The notes under the pieces: generated by a model
What the model was told of the DNA's origin: nothing
Databases searched by the model: none
What the model saw: the letters and a program-made list of their open reading frames with translations, nothing else
Program-made: the position numbers and the translations under genes
From: Leptolyngbyaceae cyanobacterium
Lineage (GTDB): Bacteria; Cyanobacteriota; Cyanobacteriia; Cyanobacteriales; Aerosakkonemataceae
Assembly (NCBI GenBank): GCA_036703985.1
Contig: DATNQN010000119.1
Span: forward strand, 1 to 64,000
Reading direction: 5' to 3'
Length of the DNA stretch: 64,000 nt
Shown: positions 1-7,267 of the stretch, piece after piece
Layout: each line of letters starts with the position of its first letter
Position numbering within the stretch: the stretch's first letter is position 1

Positions 1-1
1 C

Positions 2-172
2 GACTTTGTATCCCAAGAGTTGCGGGCGGCTGAAGATCCGGAATTTGAAACCTTCTATACTAAGAACATTCTTCTGAACGAGGGCATCCGCGCTTGGATG
101 TCTCCGGCGGATCAACCCCACGAACACTTTGTATTCCCTGAAGAAGTATTACCTCGCGGTAACGCTCTCTAA
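2..172 (+). CDS. psbD: Photosystem II D2 protein, C-terminal part (partial)
   Basis: The frame beginning at base 2 gives 56 residues, with the stop at 170-172. It reads [15 protein letters not shown] and ends [12 protein letters not shown], which I recognise as the conserved C-terminus of the photosystem II reaction-centre protein D2. The transmembrane part and the start lie upstream of the window. In cyanobacteria one psbD copy overlaps psbC. Here a strong hairpin terminator follows directly and no psbC start is seen, so this is probably the separate, single-gene copy (psbD2 type). That last point is inference. The identity is secure from the C-terminal sequence. Confidence 0.95.
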   Translation, partial: DFVSQELRAAEDPEFETFYTKNILLNEGIRAWMSPADQPHEHFVFPEEVLPRGNAL

Positions 173-226
173 TCTCTAAATAATAGTTAGGTTGTCCTGA
201 CTATAACAGACTTGTCAGAAGTTCTT

Positions 227-262
227 AAAAACCCCTGCTTATTGATAGGCAGGGGTTTTTTC
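227..262 (+). terminator. Rho-independent terminator after psbD
   Basis: AAAACCCCTGC pairs with GCAGGGGTTTT around a short loop and is followed by a run of T. It lies 55 bases past the psbD stop and would end the psbD transcript. Confidence 0.9.
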
Positions 263-320
263 CATAAAAGCTGCCAACTTTTTAATTGGTGTGATATCTT
301 GGGAAGAGTAAAAACCAGCG

Positions 321-384
321 AGAGTTAACTACTCTCCTTGTTTGAGAAAAAGTCCGCTCAGGCAACAAGGAGGTGATGCCCATG
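321..384 (+). promoter_or_regulatory. Candidate translational switch: hairpin sequestering a strong Shine-Dalgarno
   Basis: CTCCTTGTT (334-342) is perfectly complementary to AACAAGGAG (364-372). Inside it TGAG (343-346) pairs with CTCA (357-360). The downstream arm contains the core of an almost perfect anti-16S sequence, AAGGAGGTGAT (367-377), eight bases before the ATG at 382. Folding would therefore hide the ribosome binding site. An alternative hairpin, AGAGT (321-325) with ACTCT (331-335), uses part of the same upstream arm and would free the Shine-Dalgarno. This competing-hairpin layout is what riboswitch or thermometer leaders look like. I do not recognise a known Rfam class, so the regulatory role is inference. 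Confidence 0.5.
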
Positions 385-453
385 CAAGATAGTAGTAAAC
401 GTATGGGTCATCAGGTTGAATTAAACTGGCTGCGTGCCGGGGCTGTTCTCTAA
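382..453 (+). CDS. Putative 23-residue micropeptide or leader peptide
   Basis: An ATG preceded by an unusually strong Shine-Dalgarno (AAGGAGGTGAT, with 8 bases between AGGAGG and ATG) opens a 23-codon frame, beginning MQDSSKRMGHQ and ending WLRAGAVL, with stop TAA at 451-453. There is no transmembrane segment and no motif I know. The stop codon forms the first bases of a long downstream hairpin, so translation to the end would affect folding of the following RNA. It could be a real small protein, a leader peptide acting in cis, or part of a non-coding RNA in which the ORF is accidental. The strength and spacing of the ribosome binding site favour translation. Confidence 0.45.
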   Translation: MQDSSKRMGHQVELNWLRAGAVL

Positions 454-528
454 CAGTTACTCTTCAGTTCCTAAGGGAACCGAAAATAACTGTTACCTGC
501 TGGGCAGGGTTAGAGTTCCTCCCGGCAG
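451..528 (+). ncRNA. Two consecutive stable hairpins downstream of the micropeptide ORF
   Basis: TAACAGTTA (451-459) pairs perfectly with TAACTGTTA (487-495), with an inner helix GTTCC (467-471)/GGAAC (476-480). A second hairpin follows at once: CTGCTGGG (497-504) with CCCGGCAG (521-528), one G-U pair. Neither is followed by a T-run, so they are not simple terminators. Together with the upstream switch-like hairpins they suggest a folded RNA of about 200-250 nt. I cannot name the family. Confidence 0.4.
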
Positions 529-556
529 TCAAGTTTCAATCTGAAGACCCGCTAGA

Positions 557-610
557 CCGCTCTCATTAATAGTGACAAAATTTATATTCGGTCACTATTA
601 ATGAGAGCGG
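557..610. repeat. Perfect 20-bp inverted repeat with 14-base loop
   Basis: CCGCTCTCATTAATAGTGAC (557-576) is followed after 14 bases by its exact reverse complement (591-610). The arms are longer than a usual terminator and no clear T-run follows. It may be a bidirectional terminator or a short palindromic mobile repeat. The remaining stretch to 840 is AT-rich and I see no gene in it; it probably holds promoter sequence for the downstream genes. Confidence 0.85.
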
Positions 611-840
611 ATAGTTTTATAAAAAGAAAATTTTGTCAAGATTATTTGAAAAAAGGTCGAAATAAAGAAAAAACATTTTATTTCGACAATAGGAATTATT
701 TTAATTAGGTGAAAGCCGAGTAAATTTGTTAATGTATAGTTAACTTCAATTCTCAGTCGCCGTTGCTATATCGATCGACATGGCTAACGAGTGTTTCAAC
801 TTATTTTTAGATCGCTCTCGATTCAATAGGAGGTAAACCT

Positions 841-1188
841 ATGGATGGAGAGTTTTGCTTTATGCAAAAACTAAATGGGTTGGAAAGGCTGAGAAAATTG
901 AATATGATTTTTAACGGTAATTCTCTAAGCGTGGGGCGCTACCATAAACGATCGGTACTTTCCAACCAAAAGCCCCATATCCCAGCAAAAAGCTTTGAAG
1001 GGAGAATAAAAGCGTGGGCTTTAGGATGGCATAGTAGGATTGTGAAGGTGCAACTTGTCGGGAGCCAAGACATGGCAAGCGTAAACACGGTACAAGCAAG
1101 TCTATACAGACGATCGCTCGTATCTGCCGACGTAAAATCAAAATTACGCAGAACGTCCGTTCGATCGCTACTTGCTATTACCATGTAG
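841..1188 (+). CDS. Doubtful 115-residue hypothetical protein upstream of the porin
   Basis: The frame starts at an ATG preceded by AGGAGG with seven bases between, a good ribosome binding site. The product is basic and of low-confidence composition, with no recognisable domain, signal peptide or membrane segment. It ends 66 bases before the porin start. The element TCTAAGCGTGG occurs inside it (near 924) and again just before the porin (near 1228), hinting that the region is a duplicated leader rather than a gene. I give it low confidence and list it mainly because of the Shine-Dalgarno. Confidence 0.25.
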   Translation: MDGEFCFMQKLNGLERLRKLNMIFNGNSLSVGRYHKRSVLSNQKPHIPAKSFEGRIKAWALGWHSRIVKVQLVGSQDMASVNTVQASLYRRSLVSADVKSKLRRTSVRSLLAITM

Positions 1189-1254
1189 TTGGGAAACGGA
1201 AGTATGTCAAAATAAATCCACAAATTTTCTAAGCGTGGTGTGAGAAGAGGAAAA

Positions 1255-3225
1255 ATGTCTAAGATGTTGTGGAAATCATTACTATTTAGTCCCGCAATAC
1301 TGGGAGCTAGCCTAGTATTGAGTTCTGGAGCAATTGCCACTGAAAACCAAGCAAATGCCGAAGTAACTCAACCCCAAGCAGTAGTAACTCCTAATCTAGA
1401 AGCTCTGTCAGTCAGTTCGGAAAAGACAGAAACCTTAAATTGGGACAAGCCTTTAGCGGAAACTGCTACTTCAGGGCTAAAAACATTTGCTGACAAAGCA
1501 GAAAGCCCTACAGGTTTATCTCGGAAAAATTCTGAAAATGCGATCGCTCAGGCAATTCCATCTAACAATCAGCCGACGATCGATCAACTAATGAGATATG
1601 GTAGCGAAGGCTCTACCGGTAAAGGCCAAGTTACCTCAGTATCTCAACTGCGGGACGTACAACCGACTGACTGGGCATTCCAAGCACTGCAATCCTTGGT
1701 AGAGCGCTACGGTTGTATTGAAGGTTATCCCGATCGTACCTATCGAGGCAACCGAGCATTAACCCGTTATGAATTTGCTGCTGGCTTAAATGCCTGTTTA
1801 GATCGGATTCAAGAATTAATTGCTGCTAGTGGTGGACAAACAGGCGGCGGTAGTGGAGTTACCAGAGAAGATTTAGCTACTCTGCAACGCCTGCAAGAAG
1901 AATTTGCTAGCGAACTAGCTACCTTGAGAGGTCGCGTAGATGCCCTAGAAGCACGCACCGCTCGACTGGAAGCCCAGCAATTCTCTACAACCACCAAACT
2001 GCGTGGAGAAGCCATATTTGCGCTGGCTGACGTATTTGGTGGCGATAACCTCAACATTGACGATGACAACAACACCGTCTTCCAAGATAGGGTTCGTTTA
2101 GAACTGCAAACCAGCTTTACCGGTAAAGACATCCTGCATACCCGTTTAGCAGCTGGTAACGCCCTTGCCTTTAATAACTTCCCTGGAGATCCGATTGCGG
2201 GTACGACCAGAGAAGGAACTCTGCAATATTTCCTTGGTAGCACGGGGAATAACAATGTCGTTCTAGACTGGTTAGCTTACGAGTTCCCCTTATTTGGTAA
2301 CTCGCGCGTTTATATTGCCGCAACAGGTGGTTTGCACGGTGACTATGCTGATGTTTCCCACCCATACTTCTACGATGGAGACGGCGGTAACGGTGCCATT
2401 TCAGCGTTCGCCCAGCAAAGCCCCATCTACCGGATTGGAGGTGGTGCTGGTGCAGCAATTAGCTTTGGCTTCGGACGGGGCGGTAGCTTCTTCAAGCCAA
2501 GTTCCTTGACAGTAGGTTACTTAGCAGGCGGTTCCGGTATCGATCGTCGCGGTAACAGCCCTACTGGTGCTAACAGTCCGCTAGCTGAAAACGGTTTGTT
2601 TGATGGTAACTATGCCGCCTTAGGTCAGCTGAATTTTAATATCAGCAACCGCTTTGGCGTAGCTTTAACCTACGTTCACGGTTACCACAACGCAGGCAGC
2701 GACATCTTTGATGCTGGTGCAGGTGCCCAGTTTAGCGACGGTACTTATGTTGGTGGTGGCGGTGTTGTCGGTACGAGTTTGGCCAACTTGCCATCTTCTT
2801 TACTCCCCGATGGAGATTTAAGACCCACAGTAACCAACTCCTACGGTGCCTCGGCAGCATTCCGCGTCAGCCGTAATTTCTCTATTAGTGGTTGGGCTAC
2901 TCGCACTGACGCTACTGTATTAGGCCGTGGAGATGCTACCATTTGGAGCTACGGACTTGGTATTGCCGTTCCCAACTTAGGCCGAGAAGGTAACGTTTTG
3001 GGTCTGTTTGCAGGGGCAGAACCTCACTTAACCGACACTGATTTGCCAGCAGGAAGCCGAGATTTTTCCGATGATATCCCCTGGCATATCGAAGGGTTCT
3101 ACAAGTTGCAACTGACCGATAACATCTCAGTGACACCTGGAGTAATCTGGTTAATGTCTCCCAACCAAAACAGCAATAACGATGATATTTTCATCGGTAC
3201 TCTCAGAACTACTTTCACCTTCTAA
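1255..3225 (+). CDS. SLH-domain OprB-family iron-uptake porin
   Basis: An outer-membrane channel of the cyanobacterial iron uptake porin type. From the ATG at 1255 (Shine-Dalgarno AGAAGAGGAAAA directly before it) it has 656 residues; an in-frame ATG at 1240 lacks that spacing. An N-terminal signal peptide (MSKMLWKSLLFSPAILGASL) precedes a variable linker. A single S-layer-homology domain follows at about residues 125-190 (containing DVQPTDWAFQALQSLVERY and GYPDRTYRGNRALTRYEFA). Then come a coiled coil (LATLQRLQEEFASELATLRG) and an OprB-type beta-barrel to the C-terminal Phe, the usual outer-membrane sorting residue (ends LRTTFTF). The SLH domain anchors to peptidoglycan-linked polymer. The length is normal for the family. 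A terminator follows. Confidence 0.93.
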   Translation: MSKMLWKSLLFSPAILGASLVLSSGAIATENQANAEVTQPQAVVTPNLEALSVSSEKTETLNWDKPLAETATSGLKTFADKAESPTGLSRKNSENAIAQAIPSNNQPTIDQLMRYGSEGSTGKGQVTSVSQLRDVQPTDWAFQALQSLVERYGCIEGYPDRTYRGNRALTRYEFAAGLNACLDRIQELIAASGGQTGGGSGVTREDLATLQRLQEEFASELATLRGRVDALEARTARLEAQQFSTTTKLRGEAIFALADVFGGDNLNIDDDNNTVFQDRVRLELQTSFTGKDILHTRLAAGNALAFNNFPGDPIAGTTREGTLQYFLGSTGNNNVVLDWLAYEFPLFGNSRVYIAATGGLHGDYADVSHPYFYDGDGGNGAISAFAQQSPIYRIGGGAGAAISFGFGRGGSFFKPSSLTVGYLAGGSGIDRRGNSPTGANSPLAENGLFDGNYAALGQLNFNISNRFGVALTYVHGYHNAGSDIFDAGAGAQFSDGTYVGGGGVVGTSLANLPSSLLPDGDLRPTVTNSYGASAAFRVSRNFSISGWATRTDATVLGRGDATIWSYGLGIAVPNLGREGNVLGLFAGAEPHLTDTDLPAGSRDFSDDIPWHIEGFYKLQLTDNISVTPGVIWLMSPNQNSNNDDIFIGTLRTTFTF

Positions 3226-3258
3226 TCGACACAGAACGAACTCTGAATAAAAATTATC

Positions 3259-3281
3259 GCCCCGCTGAGGGGCTTTTTTTT
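3259..3281 (+). terminator. Rho-independent terminator after porin
   Basis: GCCCC (3259-3263) pairs with GGGGC (3269-3273) and is followed by eight T. It lies 33 bases past the porin stop. Confidence 0.9.
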
Positions 3282-3307
3282 GGATGGGTTCACGATATAG
3301 CTGGGGG

Positions 3308-3333
3308 GAATGCCACTAAGTTTAGTCTGGGAA
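3308..3333 (+). repeat. Short interspersed repeat, copy A (inverted mate at 4265-4290)
   Basis: The 26 bases here match the reverse complement of 4265-4290 at 24 of 26 positions (shared core TTTAGTCTGGGAA). The two copies face each other around the Rrf2 regulator gene. The rest of 3282-3651 holds no gene I can support. It contains AT-rich sequence with a possible promoter for the regulator. Confidence 0.75.
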
Positions 3334-3651
3334 CTTGGAAATAGCTTTCGTGTCACGAATATTTCCCCCTGCCCCCTACTGTAAATAGTAAAAGCGAAAA
3401 TGCTTAAGCGAAGTGGCCGTACCAATTCACTTGTTCAGTTCTGTTTTGGGACTAACTAAACTCGACAAACTACAGTGTATAACCGGGGTATACTAGATAA
3501 AGATACTAAAACAAATTAAAAGTATGAGAGCAAGCCCGTTAAGCCCGCTGGCATCTTCGATTCCATATATTTTCCCATGCCTTTATGGGTTTTATTGGTC
3601 ACCTACCAAACCTGTCATCGAAAATACTTGCATCCAATATTGATATAACCC

Positions 3652-4089
3652 GTGGAACTTTCCTGTAAAAGTGAATACGCATTGCTAGCTCTTGTAGAAC
3701 TGGCAACTCACTACCAGAGTGGCGAACCTCTGCAAATTCGGCAGATAGCGGCTCAACAAAATATTCCCGATCGATATTTAGAACAATTACTAGCTACTTT
3801 GAGGCGCTGCGGTTTAGTACGCTCTCAAAGGGGCGCAAAAGGAGGTTATGTCCTGGCTAGAGAGCCTTGGAAAATTACCCTTTTGGATGTAGTGTGTTGC
3901 CTGGAAGGATTAGATACTCAATCAACTGATACAGATACTACGCCAAAAACAGTAGAAAGTGCCGTAGTGCGAGAAATCTGGCAAGAAGGAATTCAGGCGG
4001 CTAACTCCGTGTTGCAAAAATATACACTCCAAGACCTCTGTGAAAAGAGAGATGCTAGGAGACAATTAGACATCATGTATTACATTTAA
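3652..4089 (+). CDS. Rrf2-family transcriptional regulator (CymR/IscR-like)
   Basis: A 145-residue winged-helix regulator starting at GTG. The N-terminal MELSCKSEYALLALVELA, the helix-turn-helix region IRQIAAQQNIPDRYLEQLLATLRR and the wing VRSQRGAKGGYVLAR are typical of the Rrf2 family. IscR-type members carry three spaced cysteines for an iron-sulfur cluster. Here I see only a CC pair near residue 82 and one Cys near 129, not the usual C-x5-C-x5-C pattern, so a cluster is unlikely. The next gene, same strand, is cysteine synthase, and CymR-type Rrf2 proteins control cysteine metabolism together with CysK. A role in sulfur or cysteine control is therefore a reasonable inference, not shown. 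Confidence 0.88.
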   Translation: MELSCKSEYALLALVELATHYQSGEPLQIRQIAAQQNIPDRYLEQLLATLRRCGLVRSQRGAKGGYVLAREPWKITLLDVVCCLEGLDTQSTDTDTTPKTVESAVVREIWQEGIQAANSVLQKYTLQDLCEKRDARRQLDIMYYI

Positions 4090-4330
4090 TTGGTTATTAG
4101 TCATTAGTCATTAGTCATTAATCATTAGTTATTGGCTAATTGAAAAAGATTTAACTACTAATAAATGACAAATAACAGATGACCAATGACTAACAAATGA
4201 CCGAATGGCACGCTTGTTAAGCGAGGCTGGAGTCTGGGAACTAAGAAAAGAGGATCGAGCCTTCTTCCCAGACTAAACTCAGTGACATTCGACTAATGAC
4301 CAATGACCAATAACTAATGACTAACGATCA
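4090..4330. repeat. Heptameric short tandem repeats and palindromic repeat
   Basis: TCATTAG-type heptamers run at 4096-4130 and their complements (CTAATGA, CAATGAC) at about 4175-4198 and 4293-4322, so the stretch can fold back on itself. Between them GTCTGGGAA (4232-4240) pairs with TTCCCAGAC (4265-4273), and 4265-4290 is the inverted copy of the repeat at 3308. This is the cyanobacterial STRR type of intergenic filler. No gene is seen here. Confidence 0.85.
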
Positions 4331-4348
4331 ATCACAAAGGATAGAACT

Positions 4349-5308
4349 ATGCGGATCGCTCATGATATTACCGAATTAATCGGTCGGACTCCTCTGGTAC
4401 AGTTGAATCGCATCCCACAAGCAGAAGGTTGTGTAGCTCGCATTGTGGTGAAGCTAGAAGGAATGAATCCAGCAGCTTCGGTCAAAGATCGCATCGGTGT
4501 CAGTATGATCGATCTGGCAGAAGAAGAAGGTAAGATTATACCGGGTAGAACGGTTTTAGTAGAACCGACTTCTGGAAATACGGGAATTGCTCTGGCGATG
4601 GCTGCTGCTGCAAGGGGTTATCGATTAATTTTGACGATGCCCGAAACGATGAGCAGCGAACGACGGGCGATGTTAAGAGCTTATGGAGCTCAATTGGAAC
4701 TGACGCCGGGAATTGAGGGAATGAGCGGCGCGATTCGGCGGGCGCAGGAAATCGTAGATAGTACTGCTAATGCGTATATGTTGCAACAGTTCCGCAATCC
4801 AGCTAATCCGAAAATTCACCGAGAAACCACGGCTGAAGAAATTTGGCAAGATACAGATGGACAAGTAGACATTTTGATTGCTGGGGTAGGTACTGGCGGC
4901 ACGATTACTGGTGTAGCAGAAGTAATTAAACAACGCAAACCAGAGTTTAAAGCGATCGCAGTCGAACCAATGAACAGTCCGGTATTATCCGGTGGTAAAC
5001 CTGGCCCTCATAAAATCCAAGGGATCGGAGCGGGATTCATCCCGGAAGTGCTCAAAGTAGACTTAATTGATGAAGTGATCTCCGTGAGCGATGAAGAAGC
5101 GATCGCCTACGGACGCCGTTTAGCTCGTGAAGAAGGAATACTATCCGGAATTTCTTCTGGTGCTGCTTTGTGCGCTGCCATCAAAGTAGCTCAACGACAG
5201 GAAAATGAAGGACGCTTGATCGTGATGATCCAACCCAGCTTTGGCGAACGGTATCTGAGTACGCCTTTATTCCAAGACCCCGAACCCAAACTATCTATTT
5301 TGAGTTAA
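4349..5308 (+). CDS. cysK: Cysteine synthase (O-acetylserine sulfhydrylase)
   Basis: A PLP-dependent fold-type II enzyme that makes cysteine from O-acetylserine and sulfide in the cytosol. The 319 residues match the family length. The PLP lysine is K46 in [11 protein letters not shown]. The substrate loop is [12 protein letters not shown] near residue 72, and the phosphate-binding loop is [10 protein letters not shown] near residue 180. The C-terminal SSGAA serine contact is also present. The start is the ATG at 4349 after AAAGGATAGAAC, a reasonable ribosome binding site. It follows an Rrf2 regulator on the same strand, separated by repeats, which suggests but does not prove control by that protein. 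Confidence 0.95.
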   Translation: MRIAHDITELIGRTPLVQLNRIPQAEGCVARIVVKLEGMNPAASVKDRIGVSMIDLAEEEGKIIPGRTVLVEPTSGNTGIALAMAAAARGYRLILTMPETMSSERRAMLRAYGAQLELTPGIEGMSGAIRRAQEIVDSTANAYMLQQFRNPANPKIHRETTAEEIWQDTDGQVDILIAGVGTGGTITGVAEVIKQRKPEFKAIAVEPMNSPVLSGGKPGPHKIQGIGAGFIPEVLKVDLIDEVISVSDEEAIAYGRRLAREEGILSGISSGAALCAAIKVAQRQENEGRLIVMIQPSFGERYLSTPLFQDPEPKLSILS

Positions 5309-5426
5309 CTTAGAATTTCACCAGCGATCGGGTTTCGTAGTTGATTCTGGCCTGCATCCTAAGTCTCCCTAACATCTATTGTCCTTGATGGAAATTAATT
5401 TGGTCGGTTACTAAATTACTTTTTTT

Positions 5427-6125
5427 ATGGCAGAGCAGAACCACTACGACACCCTGCAAGTTAATCGGCAGGCAACACAAGCAGAAATCAAGCAATCCTA
5501 TCGGCGATTAGCTAAAATTTATCATCCCGATAGCCAGCACAAAAGTGTCGATCTCGAAAAAATCGTTCAGCTAAACGCCGCCTATGAAATCTTGGGCGAT
5601 CCGCAACAACGACAATCTTACGATCGACAGTTGCAAGGCGACTCATTTGCTTACTCAGATAACTGGCAACAACGAGCAAAAGCAGCCGAAAAACAATATC
5701 AAAAACAACGAGATACCGCCAAAGATACAGATGAGCAGATTCAGCAATGGATAGTTCGAGTTTATCAACCTGTCAATCGCTTGCTTTGTCGCATACTCAA
5801 TCCTTTGAAAGAGCAAATCAGCGAACTGGCTGCCGATCCGTTTGACGATGAACTGATGGAAGATTTTCAGGATTACCTGAAAGATTGTCGCGACCTTCTA
5901 GACCAAGCTCAATTTTATTTCCGTTCCATACCTAACCCTTCCCCAATGGCAGGTGTAGCGGCTAGCCTTTATTATTGTCTCGATCGAGTGGGCGACGGAA
6001 TTGATGAATTGGAGTTGTTTACTTTGAACTATGATGACAACTACCTCCACACCGGACAGGAAATGTTTAGAATAGCCGCTGGACTGAGACGAGAAGCTCA
6101 AGCCTCGATGAAAAGTATTGCTTAA
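5427..6125 (+). CDS. J-domain (DnaJ-like) co-chaperone
   Basis: A 232-residue protein with an N-terminal J domain (about residues 5-67) carrying the diagnostic HPD tripeptide in AKIYHPDSQHKS, followed by NAAYEILGDPQQRQSYD. J domains stimulate Hsp70 (DnaK) ATPase activity. There is no Gly/Phe linker, zinc finger or client-binding domain of full DnaJ. The C-terminal 150 residues are alpha-helical and charged and belong to a cyanobacterium-type tail I cannot assign. It is probably a specialised DnaK partner. No clear Shine-Dalgarno precedes the ATG, but the J domain begins immediately after it. Confidence 0.9.
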   Translation: MAEQNHYDTLQVNRQATQAEIKQSYRRLAKIYHPDSQHKSVDLEKIVQLNAAYEILGDPQQRQSYDRQLQGDSFAYSDNWQQRAKAAEKQYQKQRDTAKDTDEQIQQWIVRVYQPVNRLLCRILNPLKEQISELAADPFDDELMEDFQDYLKDCRDLLDQAQFYFRSIPNPSPMAGVAASLYYCLDRVGDGIDELELFTLNYDDNYLHTGQEMFRIAAGLRREAQASMKSIA

Positions 6126-6272
6126 GGAAAGACGGAGATGGGGGGATGGAGAGATAGATGAGTTAATTCTCTGATTCCTGACTCCTGAATTCTGACTCCT
6201 TACTTCATCGTTTCGACTTAAAATAGTTTACAAAAGTTTACTTATAACCATCGCTCCTCCCTAAGTGGATTC

Positions 6273-7145
6273 ATGAAGTGCATTATCAATCGTCGCGCCC
6301 AGTTTTCGGCTAGCCACAGGTACTGGTTGCCTGAATTAAGCGAAACCGAAAACATACAACGGTTTGGTGCGTGTACTCGCATCCCCGGACACGGACATAA
6401 TTACGTTCTCCATGTTTACATAGCGGGTGAATTGGATGAGTACGGCATGGTGCTGAACTTATCTGATGTTAAGCACGTAATCAAGCGGGAAGTAACCAGT
6501 CAACTGGATTTTTCCTATCTCAATAATGTTTGGCCAGAATTTACCCAAACTCTGCCAACTACCGAAAACATAGCACGGGTAATTTGGCAGCGATTGGTTC
6601 CTCACTTACCCTTGGTACGAATTCAACTGTTTGAACATCCCGAACTCTGTGCTGATTATTTAGGAAACGGAATGGAAGCTTATCTCAGTATTGCCACTCA
6701 TTTTAGCGCCGCTCATCGTTTGGCTCGTCCCGATCTCAGCTATGAGAAAAATTGCGAGATTTATGGCAAATGCGCTCGTCCTAACGGTCACGGTCATAAT
6801 TACCATTTAGAAGTGACGGTAAAAGGGGAAATAGACCCACATACTGGCATGATTGTTGATTTACCAGATTTGCAAAAGGTGGTTGAAGATTATGTAGTCG
6901 AACCTTTCGATCACACTTTCTTGAATAAAGATATTCCTTACTTTGCAGAGGTAGTACCCACTGCTGAAAATATTGCAGTTCACATCCGCGATCTTTTGCA
7001 AGAACCAATTCGGGGATTAGGAGCTAAACTTTACAAAGTAAGGTTAGTGGAAAGTCCGAATAATTCATGCGAAGTTTATGCCACTGAATCGGAAATCAAT
7101 TCTGCTAATGGCAAAATCAGCGAGCCTATTTTAGTGCGCTTGTAA
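6273..7145 (+). CDS. queD: Tandem-domain 6-carboxytetrahydropterin synthase (QueD/PTPS family)
   Basis: Two PTPS/QueD domains are fused (about residues 1-135 and 136-290). The family converts dihydroneopterin triphosphate to carboxy- or pyruvoyl-tetrahydropterin, towards queuosine or pterins. Zinc-ligand histidines are present in both halves (FSASHRYW with GHGHNY, and FSAAHRLA with GHGHNY), as is the catalytic cysteine (GACTRIPGHG and GKCARPNGHG). The Asp-His pair of the catalytic triad is intact in the second half (FDHTFLNKD). In the first half the His position is Phe (LDFSYLNN), so the N-terminal active site may be impaired or specialised. A length near 290 is usual for the cyanobacterial double-domain form. 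Confidence 0.9.
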   Translation: MKCIINRRAQFSASHRYWLPELSETENIQRFGACTRIPGHGHNYVLHVYIAGELDEYGMVLNLSDVKHVIKREVTSQLDFSYLNNVWPEFTQTLPTTENIARVIWQRLVPHLPLVRIQLFEHPELCADYLGNGMEAYLSIATHFSAAHRLARPDLSYEKNCEIYGKCARPNGHGHNYHLEVTVKGEIDPHTGMIVDLPDLQKVVEDYVVEPFDHTFLNKDIPYFAEVVPTAENIAVHIRDLLQEPIRGLGAKLYKVRLVESPNNSCEVYATESEINSANGKISEPILVRL

Positions 7146-7262
7146 AAACCAGTTATCAGTAAACAGTTATCAGTTATCAAGGTGTATGGTAGGAAATTTA
7201 AACTTTTCTTCTCGCTCTGATTGCTGATAATTGGTAACTGTTAACTGTTAAAAATTAGCTAG
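7146..7262. repeat. Inverted short repeats between convergent genes
   Basis: CAGTTATCAGTAAACAGTTATCAG on the left and TGATAATTGGTAACTGTTAACTG on the right are complementary over much of their length. They can form a long hairpin between the converging queD-like and kinase genes, and may act as a terminator for both. Confidence 0.6.
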
Positions 7263-7267
7263 CGCAG

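Noticed and set aside
321-384. Glutamine riboswitch (glnA/Downstream-peptide type) ahead of the small ORF
   Set aside because: The short downstream ORF is suggestive, but the conserved core of that motif as I recall it is not present.
911-1340. Minus-strand ORFs upstream of and overlapping the porin start
   Set aside because: They lie opposite the porin leader and start, have no domain and no plausible ribosome binding site.
1809-3136. Several 60-150 residue frames on both strands inside the porin
   Set aside because: Shadows of a well-supported coding region; compositions are low-complexity and no family is recognised.
3222-3425. 67-residue minus-strand frame over the porin terminator
   Set aside because: It overlaps the terminator and the porin stop and has no domain.
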